Origin: Adiantum capillus-veneris
Taxonomy: Eukaryota > Streptophyta > Polypodiopsida > Polypodiales > Pteridaceae
Assembly: GCA_014529385.2 (NCBI GenBank)
Contig: CM043967.1
Span: 127,137,182 to 127,201,181, forward strand
Reading direction: 5' to 3'
DNA length: 64,000 nucleotides
The notes beneath the pieces are model-generated. The model was not told where the DNA came from. It searched no databases and saw only the letters and a list, made by a program, of their open reading frames with translations. Below, piece after piece: positions 33,779 to 45,360 of the stretch. Position 1 is the first letter of the stretch; every line of letters starts with the position of its first letter. The position numbers were made by a program, and so were the translations under genes.

Positions 33779-34583
33779 AGGTTAGTTAACGACTCGGTAC
33801 ATGGTACGGTTGATGTAGCTCTCTGCCACTCAAAACTCGGCATGAGCTTGAGGTGGAATTGTATATTTCTTGATGGAATTTTAATGCAATCACTCACAAT
33901 TGTGAGTTTTGAAAAAAATTAAAAGCCTGATAGGACAAGGGATTAAGGATTGCATTCATTAAAGTTTGTTTCCATGATTTATTGGCTCACTGAAAATTTT
34001 CTTAAAATTTTGATTCATGAAAGTGTCCTTTCATTTAAAGACTGAAAATAGTCAGCTCATTAGATTGTTTTATTATTTGGGTTGGTCCTTTCGTTTAAAG
34101 ACCTGAAAATGGTCCATTTCATTAGATTGTTTTATTATTTATAAATACCTCTCACATATTGTGGATTTGCAAAAAAAATAAAATGTTTTATTATTTCATA
34201 TCCTTATTAGATCTATCTTTTCTTATGAAGGCATTTATATATTATTTTGTTTTCGTTTATCAATGGATCCCTTTGTTTTCGTATTTGAAAAATTACCAAA
34301 ATGCCTCTAGAATTTATGAAAATACCCCTTACCTTTCAAAAACTCCCAGTATACTCTTGTATCTTTTTGGGATTGCCCCAATTTTTGTATAGCAATATGA
34401 CAATGGAGATCTAGCTTTAAGTGTCTTGAAAAAACTATTGTTGAATGAGCTCATAAATAGAGGCATTTATGTCGAAAATGATAGACAATTTCTAGTGGTA
34501 GTACCAACGTCTTCATTAAGGAGAATCAACAAAGATCCTTCTCTAAGGCAAAGCAAAGTAAAGGGGCAAAGAAGGGAAGGGAA

Positions 34584-34584
34584 G

Positions 34585-34613
<29 letters not shown>
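34584..34613. repeat. Poly-G tract
   Basis: A run of 30 G. The ORFs with poly-Pro or poly-Gly over it are artefacts. Copy 2 has only short G runs at the same place. Confidence 0.9.
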
Positions 34614-34615
<2 letters not shown>

Positions 34616-35322
34616 TGTGAGACGAAGCTCGATGCACGAGGCTATAAGGGGCAGAGCACAGATGGGAGGAGATGCATGAGGTAGGCAATGAGCGAGAGAC
34701 CAAGGCGCCATGAAAGTCAACATCTGTTGTGGGAGGCTGAGACAATCGGCACGGAGCGCGCAATGGTGCATTGGCTCAACAATGTTCGAAAAATTTCATT
34801 TGTTAAACATACAAAATTCCAAGGGCATTTTGATAATTGTCTTTTACTGTTTTTACTCTGATTCCTTTTCATTCTATTATTTTAGAATGCCGATGTGAGC
34901 CTTTTGCATTGTTGTTTAAGTAGTGTCCTTCTTAACATATAGGATTATGTGTGTATAATGGACAATTAAATTTTATATTAAAGCAAAACAAAAATGACAC
35001 ATGATTGTAAGCACTCATTCAAACCTAATTTTGATCTGATTCCCTCTTAACTTTAGTAGACCTTTGTGACTCCTCACCTATTGGCCATAAATCTAGAGAA
35101 GTCATCAAATAAACAATCTTTGTTCAGAGTACGCCATTCTTTAGAGCCATGATTAATATTTATATGTGTATAAATTATGTTGTTTTTTTGAGTTTTTTGA
35201 AACTCTTGCCTCTAAAAATTGAAGTTGGCTCTTTGTAAAATATATAGTTACATTAACACTCACAATATAATTTTTTAAAAGAAAAAGCTTATAAAGACTT
35301 TTTATACATTTTATTTTAGAAG

Positions 35323-35323
35323 A

Positions 35324-35389
<66 letters not shown>
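35323..35389. repeat. (TG)n(GA)n microsatellite
   Basis: A short TG run followed by about 57 bp of GA. The equivalent site in copy 2 (about 40700-40730) has only a short imperfect GA run. Confidence 0.95.
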
Positions 35390-35390
<1 letters not shown>

Positions 35391-35959
35391 ATAAAGCTCT
35401 CTATACTCTCTTTTTATAATAAGACGATTGGAACTCTAGTTGCCTCAGATGCTAGTGTTGCCTGCGACGACAAGAAAAGAAAAGCTATTCATCAAAACTT
35501 AAAAGTAAGATTATTGAGATTGGCAACTTCTACATGATGCCACATCCTTGAACATCCAAGAAAGGATGCTTGCATCTTGAGAGAGGCCATTGCTTTTAGC
35601 CTCTATAAACATCCCGAAGTGCTCTTTGTTTGGCATGGATTTAAAAGGCTTGAATGATTACATGTCGAGAGCAAATAAAACAAAAATGATCACATCATGG
35701 GCACTGCCCTTCTGTTGCATTTCAAGAGACTACATTTGTAAAGCATAGGACATGTGGATGTATGTATGTATATGTATAGTTAGTATCAGCTATATGATGG
35801 TAAAATTTGTGGTAGCTTTCCAATATCCACTTTACCTTAGTAAGGTCTTTTAAATAAATTATGCATGAGAATGCACTCTAGTAGAAAATAAAGCAATACA
35901 TGGTACACACAGGTAAGAGGTGGGGAATCTCCGTCACCCCCACTGTTACGGGCTGAAAC

Positions 35960-36220
35960 AGTGTTCTTTGTTTTTGGCATGGATTCAAAAGGCTTGAATG
36001 ATTACATGTCGAAAGCACATAAAACAAAAATTGCCCTTCTATTGCATTTCAAGAGACTACATTTGTAAACCATAGGACATGTGGATGTATGTCTGTATAT
36101 GTATAGTTAGTATCAGCTTTGTGATAGAGTAATTTGTAGTAGCTTTCCAAGATCCACTTTACCTTAGTAAAATATTTTAAATAAATTGTGCATGAGACTG
36201 CAATAAATTGTGCATGAGAA
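35960..36220. repeat. Partial local duplication of 35620-35880
   Basis: TTTGGCATGGATTCAAAAGG through TATAGTTAGTATCAGC repeats the end of copy 1 with an internal deletion (the GATCACATCATGGGCACTG part is missing). It suggests repeated duplication of this terminal portion. Confidence 0.8.
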
Positions 36221-36276
36221 TGCAGTCTAAGTTTTGGACAAATTCTCACAATATTTCCCACATTGTGACTTACCTC

Positions 36277-36489
36277 AACATCATGAGCTTCTGTGAGGGA
36301 GGCGCCGCATACCTAGCTAGGTACGATTGGGCAGGGGATCGCCGGCCCGATGGGGGAGCAGGGGGCGCATACCTAGCTAGGTACGATTGGGCAGGGGATC
36401 GCCGGCCCGGTGGGGGGGCCGGGGGTCCCCTGCCCCCAATCGTACATAGCTAGGTATGCGGCGCCTCCCTCACAGAAGCTCATGATGTT
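36277..36489. mobile_element. Foldback (hairpin) element with internal direct repeat
   Basis: The ends are long inverted repeats: AACATCATGAGCTTCTGTGA at the left and its reverse complement at the right, with arms of about 60-65 bp that continue through GGCGCCGCATACCTAGCTAGG. The middle holds a second, direct copy of CATACCTAGCTAGGTACGAT and the following 40 bp. It is much more GC-rich than its surroundings. It may be a MITE-like element or a template-switch product. Confidence 0.85.
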
Positions 36490-36955
36490 ATGCATTGTAT
36501 GAAAAACACAGAGAAAGACTCGGTTTTCCTACATGAGAAAATTTCTAAATCTTCTTGTGTATATAATGAGACTCCCTTTCACAAAGTGTGAATTGATCAG
36601 AAAATAAAGCAATACATGTTACACACAGATAGGGGGTGGGTAAGCCTCTTTACAAGTGTTGAAGTTTTAGATGTCATGCCTCACATTTGGCATACAAATC
36701 GGCCAAGGCATTGCAAACACTCGGCAACCTTGGCATCTCCCCATTTGGCATACATACTGTTTAAAGCATTGCCAAGCACGTTCTCTTCCCGCAACAGTCT
36801 TTGACTAACAACATCTTCGTGACTTTTACTGTGCATACTAGCATCTCGAATAATGCCTCATGCTTCTAAGATGTACGTATAGGTGATTGAACTTGCCAGA
36901 AGTCCCTTTGCACTCGGTTGTTAATAGCTTGCATCAGATTCTCAGATTATGACAA
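36490..36955. other. Unassigned sequence, partly shared with 41560 and 43143
   Basis: GGGGTGGGTAAGCCTCTTTACAAGTGTTGAAGTTTTAGATGTCATG (36635-36680 region) is found at 41565-41590 and again at 43144 onward, where a 1.55 kb insertion splits it. No gene. Confidence 0.45.
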
Positions 36956-36959
36956 AATT

Positions 36960-37640
36960 ATCCAGCTCAGCACAGTGCCGCTAGCAGCTGACACCGGCCT
37001 CAATTCATATTATCTCATGAATCCGGACTCGGTTTGGCGAGTCGTTAATTCCTTTAAACTTATCAAACTGCATAGAGCGCATACAAACCCTGTTGAGGCT
37101 GTAAAATCCCAGATGGCACTCCGATCGAGCGGACCGAACTGGTACGGAGCCAACTCCCAGTGAATCTTTAGCGGCCAATAACTTGGCAACCGGAACTCCG
37201 ATTGCTAATCTGAAAAGACCGACGCGCTCCACAAAGTGAGCACTTCAAGCCCGTGCATTCATTCCAATTTTGTCACCCCAGCTGTAGTTGGCCAATCCGG
37301 TACGGATCTGCAATAACTCAAACTTCAAACTGCCATAACTTCTTCACCGTGACTCCAATCGACGAGCTGTAAAGACAGGCCGGTAGAGCACTTCAAGCAC
37401 TACAGTTCTAGATCATAATCTCTCATCTGTGGTCACTACAAGCATACTCATTTTTGGCATCATTGAGGCATCTGTTTTGGCTCTTTCAGCCACATTTGAC
37501 ATACATTCAGCATTGAACTTGGCCTGTTAGCAGGCCCTAATCCCTGTTCATTAATCCTGTAAGCTTCAAACAAACTTGATGTGCATTTTCTTTGCATCTT
37601 TCTTAGCATGGGAGCGGAGCTGCACGACAACAGTACCTTT
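36960..37640 (+). mobile_element. Diverged copy of the LTR at 20190-20810
   Basis: Shared blocks in the same order include CCGATCTGAAAAGA-like sequence, CGCTCCACAA, AAGCCCGTGCATTCA, CATAACTTCTTCACC and GGAGCGGAGCTGCA. It is clearly homologous to 20190-20810 but strongly diverged. It ends close to a minus-strand primer-like site at 37786-37803. Confidence 0.7.
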
Positions 37641-37785
37641 GAAAAATCTATTAACAAAAAAAACACACAGTATAACACCAAATCCCTCTTCTCAACACAC
37701 ACACACACTCCTTCCTTACCTTTCCTACAATAGAAATTGCACCACGGAGAAGCACAGAGTGATACTCGAGCTTAATGCACGGCAT

Positions 37786-37803
37786 TCCTTGGCAGCGACA
37801 CCA
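37786..37803 (-). promoter_or_regulatory. Weak primer-binding-site-like sequence (tRNA-Asp)
   Basis: On the minus strand TGGTGTCGCTGCCAAGGA agrees at 13 of 18 positions with the complement of plant tRNA-Asp. It follows an LTR-like region that carries a TATA box further upstream. Confidence 0.3.
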
Positions 37804-38450
37804 AAAATGTGTGCGTATGTCACACGTGTCAATGCAAGGAACTTGCCGATACACCGTGTGCGAGCCACAAATGGCTCCAAGCACAGAACAAGCCTAAAAT
37901 AGTAAGCTCAAAGAAGGCGATGGTGTGTCACTCACCGCTCTACGCTTGCTTCGTGGAGGATTCCTCGCCGCGAAGAAGAAGGAGCCGCCGCTTCGCCGCG
38001 CTCAACCGCTTCGCCGTCGTCGTGCCGTCGTCGCAATGCTCGATCGCACTCTCTCTCTCTCTCACATACACACATACACAAGGAGGTGAAGAAGAAGAAG
38101 ATGGAGATGGAGCAAGATCACTCTTCTATTGCACAAATGAGAGAATGAGTGAATTTTAGCTTTAGTTGACTTTTATATGAGCTCGCCCCATTCACACTTG
38201 AGCGCCCATGCTTAGCCAACTAATCCCTTGAATGTTCCAGTTAAAGTGCGCCTCTCATCGGCGATCACTCTTACCCTTTTCGTATTGGACCGACAAGCCC
38301 GGTACTTGACTCTACCAAATAAATAATACAATGTCCGCCGTAGGTTAGAACGTCCGTCGTAGGTGATAGGGTGTCCGTGAGCCGTGAGGGTTAACAATGG
38401 CAACCTAGTAGTTGGCACTACACTAGCGATTTGCACAACATGTGCATGTG
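37804..38450 (-). mobile_element. Probable solo or truncated LTR, minus strand
   Basis: The arrangement is LTR-like: a minus-strand TATA box (38170-38180), a downstream purine- and GAA-rich leader, and the weak primer site at the end. The start of the LTR is not defined. No partner LTR or ORF was found. Confidence 0.35.
38170..38180 (-). promoter_or_regulatory. TATA box of the minus-strand LTR-like region
   Basis: TCATATAAAAG on the minus strand, a good plant TATA match. Confidence 0.4.
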
Positions 38451-38719
38451 CTTTCCAACGAAAACTAAAAATCCCATAAGAAGAAAATCTACAGATTCTT
38501 TGGATACACGAAATTATGTCTATTTGTACAAATTACAAAAAATGAGGTGTCCAAAATGCATGCAACAGTTTATAACACATAAGATGTTTATATATTCTAA
38601 TTCTCCACTTTTCTGTGGAGGTATTGCTAAAAAAAGAAGCATAGGATATAATAAAACAATTTAATGAAATGGACCTTTATGAGGTCATTAAATGTAAGGA
38701 CTCTTTCACATATTAAAGC

Positions 38720-41400
38720 ATTAAGAAACATTTTAACTAGTCGATACTTCACATCCTTGCATCAAACTCCTATGAATACACTCTTAAAAAAGGCCATAGA
38801 GAACAAGGGAAGGTTTGAAAATAGATGCAAAGAACGGGGAAAATAGGATTCATTAAGAAACATCTCTACCTTTGTGGGAAACATTTTCAAAATCATGAGC
38901 TTCTAATCTGTACTCAAATTGTCAGATACTGTTTCTTTAGTAATCTTCAAATTGTCTGATACTAATTGTTCAGTAATCTTTGGAAGACCACGAACTGTCG
39001 AGTTTTTGATAGTAACCTATCTGTGGCTAGTTTCTCAGAGATAGTTCAGGAAAGTAAGGAAATAATATTTGCGATAGGGAAAGGGCAAAGTTCGGATGAC
39101 TAGATTAGGGTGACTCTCACCATTCGATCGAACCATCCTATGTAAAGGTTAGTTAATGGTTCGGTACATGGTACGGTTGATATAGCTCTCTGCCACTCAA
39201 GACTTGGCATAAGCTAGAGGCTGAATTGTATATTTCTTGATAGAATTCTAATGCAATCACTCACAATTGTGAGTTTTGAAAAAAAAAACAAAAGCCTCAT
39301 AGAACAAGGGACTAAGGATTGCATTCATAGGAGTTTGTTTCCATGATTTATTGGCTCGCTGAAAATTTCCTTGATATTTTGATTCATGAAAGTGTCCTTT
39401 TATTTAAAGACCTGAAAAATGGTCCAGTTCATTAGATTGTTTTATTATTTGGGGTTGGTCCTTTCATCTAAAGACCTGCAAATGGTCCATTTCATTAGAT
39501 TGTTTATTATTTATAAAGACCTCACATATCGTGGGTTTGCAAAAATAAATAAATTGTTTTATTATTTCATATGCTTATTAGATCTATCTTTTCTTATGAA
39601 GGCATTTTTATATTATTTTGTTTTCGTTTATCAATGGATCCCTTTGTTTTTGTATTTGGAAAATTACCAAAATACCTCTAGAATTTATGAAAATACCCCT
39701 TACCTTTCAAAAACTCCCAGTATACTCTTGTATCTTTTTGGGATACATTTGCCCCAATTTTTGTATAGCTTAATATGACAATGGAGATCTAGCTTTAAGT
39801 GTCTTTAAAAAGCCTATTGTTGAATGAGCTCATAAATAGAGGCATCTATGTCCAAAATGATGGACAATTCCTAGTGGTAGTACCAACGTCTTCATTAAGG
39901 AGAATCAACAAAGATCCTTCTCTCAAGCAAAAGCAAAGCAACGGGGAGGGGGGGATGGGATGAAGCTCGGTGCACGAGGCTACAAGGGATAGAGCACACA
40001 TGAGAGGAGATACACGAGGTAGGTGCAAAGGCGTATGAACGATCGTGGTTAAGCAATGAGCGGGAGATCAAGGCGCCACGAAAGTCACCATTTGTTGTGC
40101 GAAGCTGAGACAATCGGCATGGAGCGTGCTACAGTGCATTGGTTCAACAATGTTTGGAAAAAATCATTTTTTCAAACATACATAATTCCAGGGGTATTTT
40201 GGTAATTGTCCCTTATTGTTTTTACTCTAATTCCTTTTCATTCTGTTATTTTAGAATGCCGATGTGAGCCTTTCAAATTGTTGTTTAAGTAGTGTCCTTC
40301 ATAACATATAGGATTATGTGTGTATAATGGACAATGAAATTTTATATTAAAGCAAAACAAAAACAGACGATTGTAAGCACTCATTCAAACCCACTAGCCG
40401 TAAATCTCATCTGATTCCCCCTTAACTTTAGTAGACCTTTGTGACTCCTCACCTTGTTACAATATTGGCCATAAATCTAGTGAAGTCATTAAATAAACAA
40501 TCTTTGTTCAGAGTACGCCATTCTTCAGAGCGATGATTAAAATTTATATGTGTATAAATTATGTTGTTTTTTTGAGTTTTTGAAACTCTTGCCTCTAAAA
40601 ATTGAAGTTGGCTCTTTGTAAAATATATAGCCACATTAACACTCACAATATTATCTTTTAAAAGAAAAAGCTTATAAAGACTTTTTATTTATTTCAAAAG
40701 ATTAGAGAGAGAGAGAGATAGAGAGAGACACTGAGAGACCATATAGCTCGCTTTCTACCTATACACTCTTTTTATAATAAGACGATTGGAACTCTAGTTG
40801 CCTCAGATGCGATTGGAACTCTAGTTGCCTCAGATGATAATAAGACGATTGGAACTCTAGTTGCCTGCGACGACAAGAAAAGAAAAGCTATTCATCAATA
40901 CTTAAAAGTAAGATTATGAAGATTGGCAACTTCTACGTGATGCCACATCCTTGAACATCCAAGAAAGGATGCTTGCATCTTGAGAGAGGCCATTGCTTTT
41001 AGCCTCTATAAACATCCCGAAGTGCTCTTTGTTTGGCATGGATTTAAAAGGCTTGAATGATTACATGTCGAGAGCAAATAAAACAAAAATGATCACATCA
41101 TGGGCACTGCCCTTCTGTTGCATTTCAAGAGACTACATTTGTAAAGCATAGGACATGTGGATGTATGTATGTATATGTATAGTTAGTATCAGCTATACGA
41201 TGGATGTATGTATGTATATGTATAGTTAGTATCAGCTATATGATGGTAAAATTTGTAGTAGCTTTCCAAGATCCACTTTACCTTAGTAAGGTCTTTTAAA
41301 TAAATTATGCATGAGAATGCACTCTAGTAGAAAATAAAGCAATACATGGTACACACAGGTAAGAGGTGGGGAATCTCCGTCACCCCCACTGTTTCGGGCT
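38720..41400. repeat. Duplicated 2.6 kb block, copy 2
   Basis: The counterpart of 33350-35950. It differs by a threefold repetition of GATTGGAACTCTAGTTGCC at 40786-40866 and a tandem duplication of the GATGTATGTATGTATATG line at 41157-41240. It ends in an intact hairpin (41368-41466), while copy 1 keeps only the left arm. Confidence 0.88.
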
Positions 41401-41466
41401 GAAATAGGCGAGGCGGAGGTCGAGCCTGTTCCGTGTCCCGGAACAGTGGGGATGAGGGAGATTCCC
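41368..41466. repeat. 30-bp imperfect inverted repeat hairpin
   Basis: The arms at 41368-41397 and 41437-41466 (GGGAATCTCC... and ...GGAGATTCCC) match at all but a few positions around a 39-base GC-rich loop. It marks the right border of duplicated copy 2. In copy 1 the equivalent of the right arm is lost at 35957. Confidence 0.8.
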
Positions 41467-41591
41467 ATCCATCATGGATTTGTCATGTTCACTGTTAGAA
41501 TGCTAACGCAATGGACGGTCGAGATTGCTTGATGTGCTGGAATACACAGCCCGAAGGCATGACGGGGTGGGTAAGCCCCTTTACAAGTACT

Positions 41592-43143
41592 AGTATGGCC
41601 GGCCGCCTCCGGCGGCCTCTCTCTCTCTCTCTCTCTCTCTCTCGTGGAGTGCTCAATGTCGTCATGGCCACAGAGCACACTGGCCAGAGAAAGCAAAGGG
41701 CCAAAATGACTGGTGAGAACAAATTGATACAAACTTGGTGGAGCTTAACCATCTTCAAAAGGCCGAAATGGCCGATGAGAATACAATCTAATTAGTGGAT
41801 CTAATACAATGTCTGGTTACAAAATAATAAAAGCACGTTGAGACGCTGGCCCTTTGATAGATCAGGCGATTGAACTTCTATAGGCTCCGATCCATGGAGT
41901 GCATCCAATTGTGCGAGGGCGGATTGCATGTAGCTGCAGAGCTGTGCGTGGCCTAAGGATGCAGCTTGGGGATGCATTACCAGGGTGTGGCAAGGCATGT
42001 GTTGGAAAGCACCCGCAATGGCTGCCGAGCTGCACCCGCCCCATGAAGGCTTAGCGGCACTCGATGCGGGTGTGTATTGTGTGTGTGTGTGGCTTGAAGA
42101 TGCTGTAGGCCCGTCTGCATTAGAGAGGTATGCCCACCTGCAACTTGGCTTGCATGTGACACACACACTGTCGCAATACCCTCCGCCCTGCCACCACCAA
42201 CACTGCCTCAGCGCCTGCAACAACACCTAGATATGGGGATATTGGCTATGAAGAACACCCAGTATGCTGTAATGGCCCACCTTATCGCCCGCATGAGAGA
42301 ATGAAAGAGAGAGAAAGAGAAAGAGAGAGAAGAGATAGGAGGCTACTGATGATACGGATTGGCAAAGATTTTAAAGCTGTCTCCGCAAGAGTCAGGCGTA
42401 CTCTTGTTGTACGCTGTCTAGCTATGGAACTTCCAGAGCTCATCAATAACCACCTTTCTAAAAGGCTCCTCTTGAGTAGGTTTCGCGCGAGCACACAATC
42501 CACAAAGCAAGTTGCCCCCCCGCCTCCTCCCCCATACACGCTGCATGGGCGTCCATTTTAAGATGGCGAGCTAACCTGCAGTCGTAGTCCCTCCCCCTAC
42601 TTGCTCTGACAAAATGGTGATGCTATCAGAACACACAGGCGTCAACGGCCAAGTCTTTTTCGTCACTGGTGGCCTCTCCTCTGTCGGAGCCGCCCTCTGC
42701 TTGGAGCTCGTTGAACGGGGCGCCTAAGAACTGCGTTCTTTCGACTCGCGCTCCAGCTCCCCTTTGCTTTCGGCCCTTCTGAGGAAGCGGGTGGTCTGTA
42801 TCACAGGCAAGCTGTGGTTCTCCCATTTGTTGCAATATCCCGATTCCCACTCTGCCAAACTTGCGGCAGTGTCTCGCATATCAAGGGTTTGTCTCAGGCT
42901 CCACTCACCCGCAGCCCGAGACCCGCTCTCAATCATGCTCCACTCACCCACAGGCCGAGACCCACTCACCCGTAGGTCGAGAACCGAGGTTGTGCTGAAG
43001 GGGGACGCCACGTGGGCTGCTGATTGTGCCACGAAGGCCAAAATATTGGGGGTAATGGGAGCGCCAGACGGAGGGGAAGCCCCTACCTGCAGGGATTTGC
43101 TGCCACATGGCAGTTGACCCTCTCATTTTGATATAGATATAAG
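41592..43143. mobile_element. GC-rich 1.55 kb insertion carrying a gene fragment
   Basis: The sequence GGGTGGGTAAGCCCCTTTACAAGT before it and GAAGTTTTAGATGTCATGC after it are contiguous at about 36638-36680, so the segment between is an insertion (or the other copy a deletion). It is much more GC-rich than its flanks, holds a (CT)n run at 41616-41643, and carries the first exon of a 3-beta-HSD-like gene. The right end has the perfect palindrome CTGCCACATGGCAG (43088-43101 region) some 40 bp before the border. No terminal inverted repeats were seen, so the element type is not settled. Confidence 0.6.
42614..42805 (+). pseudogene. Captured first exon of a 3-beta-HSD-like NAD(P)-binding protein
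   Basis: From the ATG at 42614 the frame reads MVMLSEHTGVNGQVFFVTGG, then LSSVGAALCLELVERGA, a TAA stop, and, still in frame, ELRSFDSRSSSPLLSALLRK and RVVCITG. This matches the N-terminus of the plant 3-beta hydroxysteroid dehydrogenase/isomerase family (Arabidopsis At2g33630 type): the VTGGxGxVGAALCLEL nucleotide-binding loop, RGA, then the conserved SFD whose Asp binds the adenosine ribose. The loop is altered (LSS for LGF). Similarity stops after about residue 65, as expected at an exon end. It is a broken, isolated exon with no downstream exons nearby. Confidence 0.78.
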
Positions 43144-44490
43144 ATTGAAGTTTTAGATGTCATGCAACAAGGGACTTGTTTAACGTGCAAGCCAGCCACA
43201 TGCAAGCTGATGAAACTATTCACAAAGTTGAAAGGTGGATTCTTGTCTTGTCTCTAGTAAAAAAAAACTAACCTCAAGCGAATAACAATGATGGTTAAAA
43301 GGGCACCCAAATGATGGCCTTGGGGGTGTTAGGTTTAATGGGGCATAAAATACACACAAATTTCTTGGTGATCATCATACTTCGACATGTAAACGTTGAT
43401 TTGGATAGATAACTAACAAGGCTTCAGTGGGCTGAGAATAATCAAATTCCTTTGTAGCTCTTCAATTGTAATTAAAGACGTTGCTTTGAAAGAGTTGTTG
43501 GGATGAGAGGACAGCAAATGTAATAAATGTCATTTGGGCGGTTTATTAGTGGGCACAAACAATCTCAAGTGGAGCTACAATATCACAACATAGAAAGAGA
43601 GGAGGGGGACTTTGATTATTGCCGGAAAAGCTTTGGTTTACTGGGGTGACTTAACAAGTCCTAAAGCTATTGTGATCTCAAAGGTGAGCACTCAAAAGAC
43701 TCCAGAGAGTCACTCAACAAAAGCTCCCTATGTCACATGTGTTTTAACATATTATTATGAACACCCCTATATATATCCTCTATATACCCTTTGGATGCCT
43801 CTAGAACCGGCACCGCCTACAATTAAAGTCTACATTTTGTGGAGCACACGTATTCATCTTTGAAAGCCCACATGGCGTGGTACATGTTCTAAAAAGTGAC
43901 CGCCCCAAGTAGCAAGATTGGTATGCAATGGAAAAACCAGGAATACACTAATTAGCAGCAATGCCTACACAATTAGTCAACATCATAAATGTGGTAAACT
44001 ACCTTTACATAAAGTCTGTATAGCACATCAATTATTTTTGAAATGTTGCTGACGTTGGAAGCCTATGGGTTTGGATTTCACTTACATAATGGAAGGCCCC
44101 ACGCTTACATTCTTGAGGCACCGATTACTTTTTTTCGGCAAGACATACAAATGACAAAGGTTTCATTGCCCCATCTATGCAGAGCTGGGGATGGTCATCC
44201 TTGTGTTTTCCACAATCTTTGAGTGCCAAATTTGGCGCATAGTGCGTTTTTTGTTTCATACATTGTGCTTGGTCTCGCCTTACGCTTGCAACGGGAATAT
44301 CTTTTCCACATTGTATACGACTTCACAAAGAAACCATCTATATCGTGTGCATTCAAAAGTTATTAAAAAAAAAACATATACTCACACATTTGTGAGGTAA
44401 TATAAAATGAACCCTTACCACTCATTTTGAGCGCACCTGGTCTATTGACATGTTTTTAGGTGCACCCTCCAAGTATGTGATGTATAAAAA
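43144..44490. other. Unassigned sequence
   Basis: About 1.3 kb without a recognisable gene. The ORFs at 43612-43863 and 44191-44400 show no domain. Confidence 0.35.
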
Positions 44491-44493
44491 CTA

Positions 44494-44579
<86 letters not shown>
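44494..44579. repeat. (TG)n(AG)n microsatellite
   Basis: About 39 bp of TG joined to about 47 bp of AG. Confidence 0.95.
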
Positions 44580-44584
<5 letters not shown>

Positions 44585-44659
44585 TTCCATAGCTCCTTTC
44601 AACTTTTTTACCCATGCATTGCAGGGCATGGTGAGACAACAGAAAATATATATAAGAAA

Positions 44660-44856
44660 GATTTGAGAGCCAAAAAATGTAGATTAAGTTAATTACAATA
44701 ATTTCATAAACTAATCACAACACAACAATATGTGCAAAATCATGTTCGCACATACCTTGATGGCTCAACCAAGATTATTCCATTTGTGTAGCTCCAATGC
44801 ACCTCAAAAACTTCCAACTAGAAAATAAAAATAAAAAACTATGGAAATTTCTTGAT

Positions 44857-44900
<44 letters not shown>

Positions 44901-45360
44901 ATTATCATCGTTGGAGGTCAAATGTGACCTATGGGATCAAAGTTACATGTGATGTAGTATGTGTGTGGCTGATGAGTGATTCTTGATGCTCCAAAATTGT
45001 GGTGATGAGAGTCCCAATGGAGAGTCCACAGTGTGGGTGGCTAGGAGAGGAAAGTGTGTAGGTCTAAGTCATGGTGGCTAAAAATGTGAGGGAAGCAAGT
45101 TTGTATGTGACCAAAAGCTGAGCACTCTAGTAGCGTGTGATACTTAGACTCTTGAACTTGCAGTGTCTTGGCAGTTGAACAGATGGGCGTCTTTCTAGTC
45201 GACCCCTTCTTTATGAGCCCTCAATTTTTGATGTCCATAATTTTTTGAAAAGCCTTGTAATTATAAGAGAGCCTCTGATTTTATATACATAGTCTCTGAG
45301 TCTGTTTATGCCAAATCTGAGTTGTAAAGTTTGTAAGTGAGTCTGAGCCTTGTAAAGTTG
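44660..45360. repeat. Direct repeat, left member (LTR-like)
   Basis: AGATTTGAGAGCCAAAAAATG and the following 700 bp recur at 48546-49300 in the same orientation with few differences. Both copies contain a GA microsatellite (44859-44896 and 48748-48811). The downstream 45360-45600 matches the end of the old LTR at 20985-21240. Together this suggests an LTR pair around a 3 kb interior. Confidence 0.7.

Larger units (their letters stand above)
33350..35950. repeat. Duplicated 2.6 kb block, copy 1
   Basis: This block matches 38720-41400 along its length. Shared landmarks: TTTTAACTAGTCGATAC, the paired TTTAAAGACCTGAAAATGG lines, a purine-rich tract (poly-G here), and the terminal CATGAGAATGCACTCTAGTAG. 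Differences are many, so the duplication is old or both are copies of one repeat family. Copy 1 has a 30-base poly-G (34584-34613) and a TG/GA microsatellite (35323-35389) which copy 2 mostly lacks. Confidence 0.88.

Noticed and set aside
34467-34771. Poly-Pro and poly-Gly ORFs around the G tract
   Set aside because: They exist only because of a 30-base G run; the duplicate block lacks the run and the ORFs.
37460-38159. ORFs on both strands at the LTR-like region
   Set aside because: No family motif; the TATA box and primer-like site explain the region better as an LTR.
41801-43126. Other ORFs of 60-141 codons in the GC-rich insertion
   Set aside because: High GC makes chance ORFs long; only the frame from 42614 matches a protein family.
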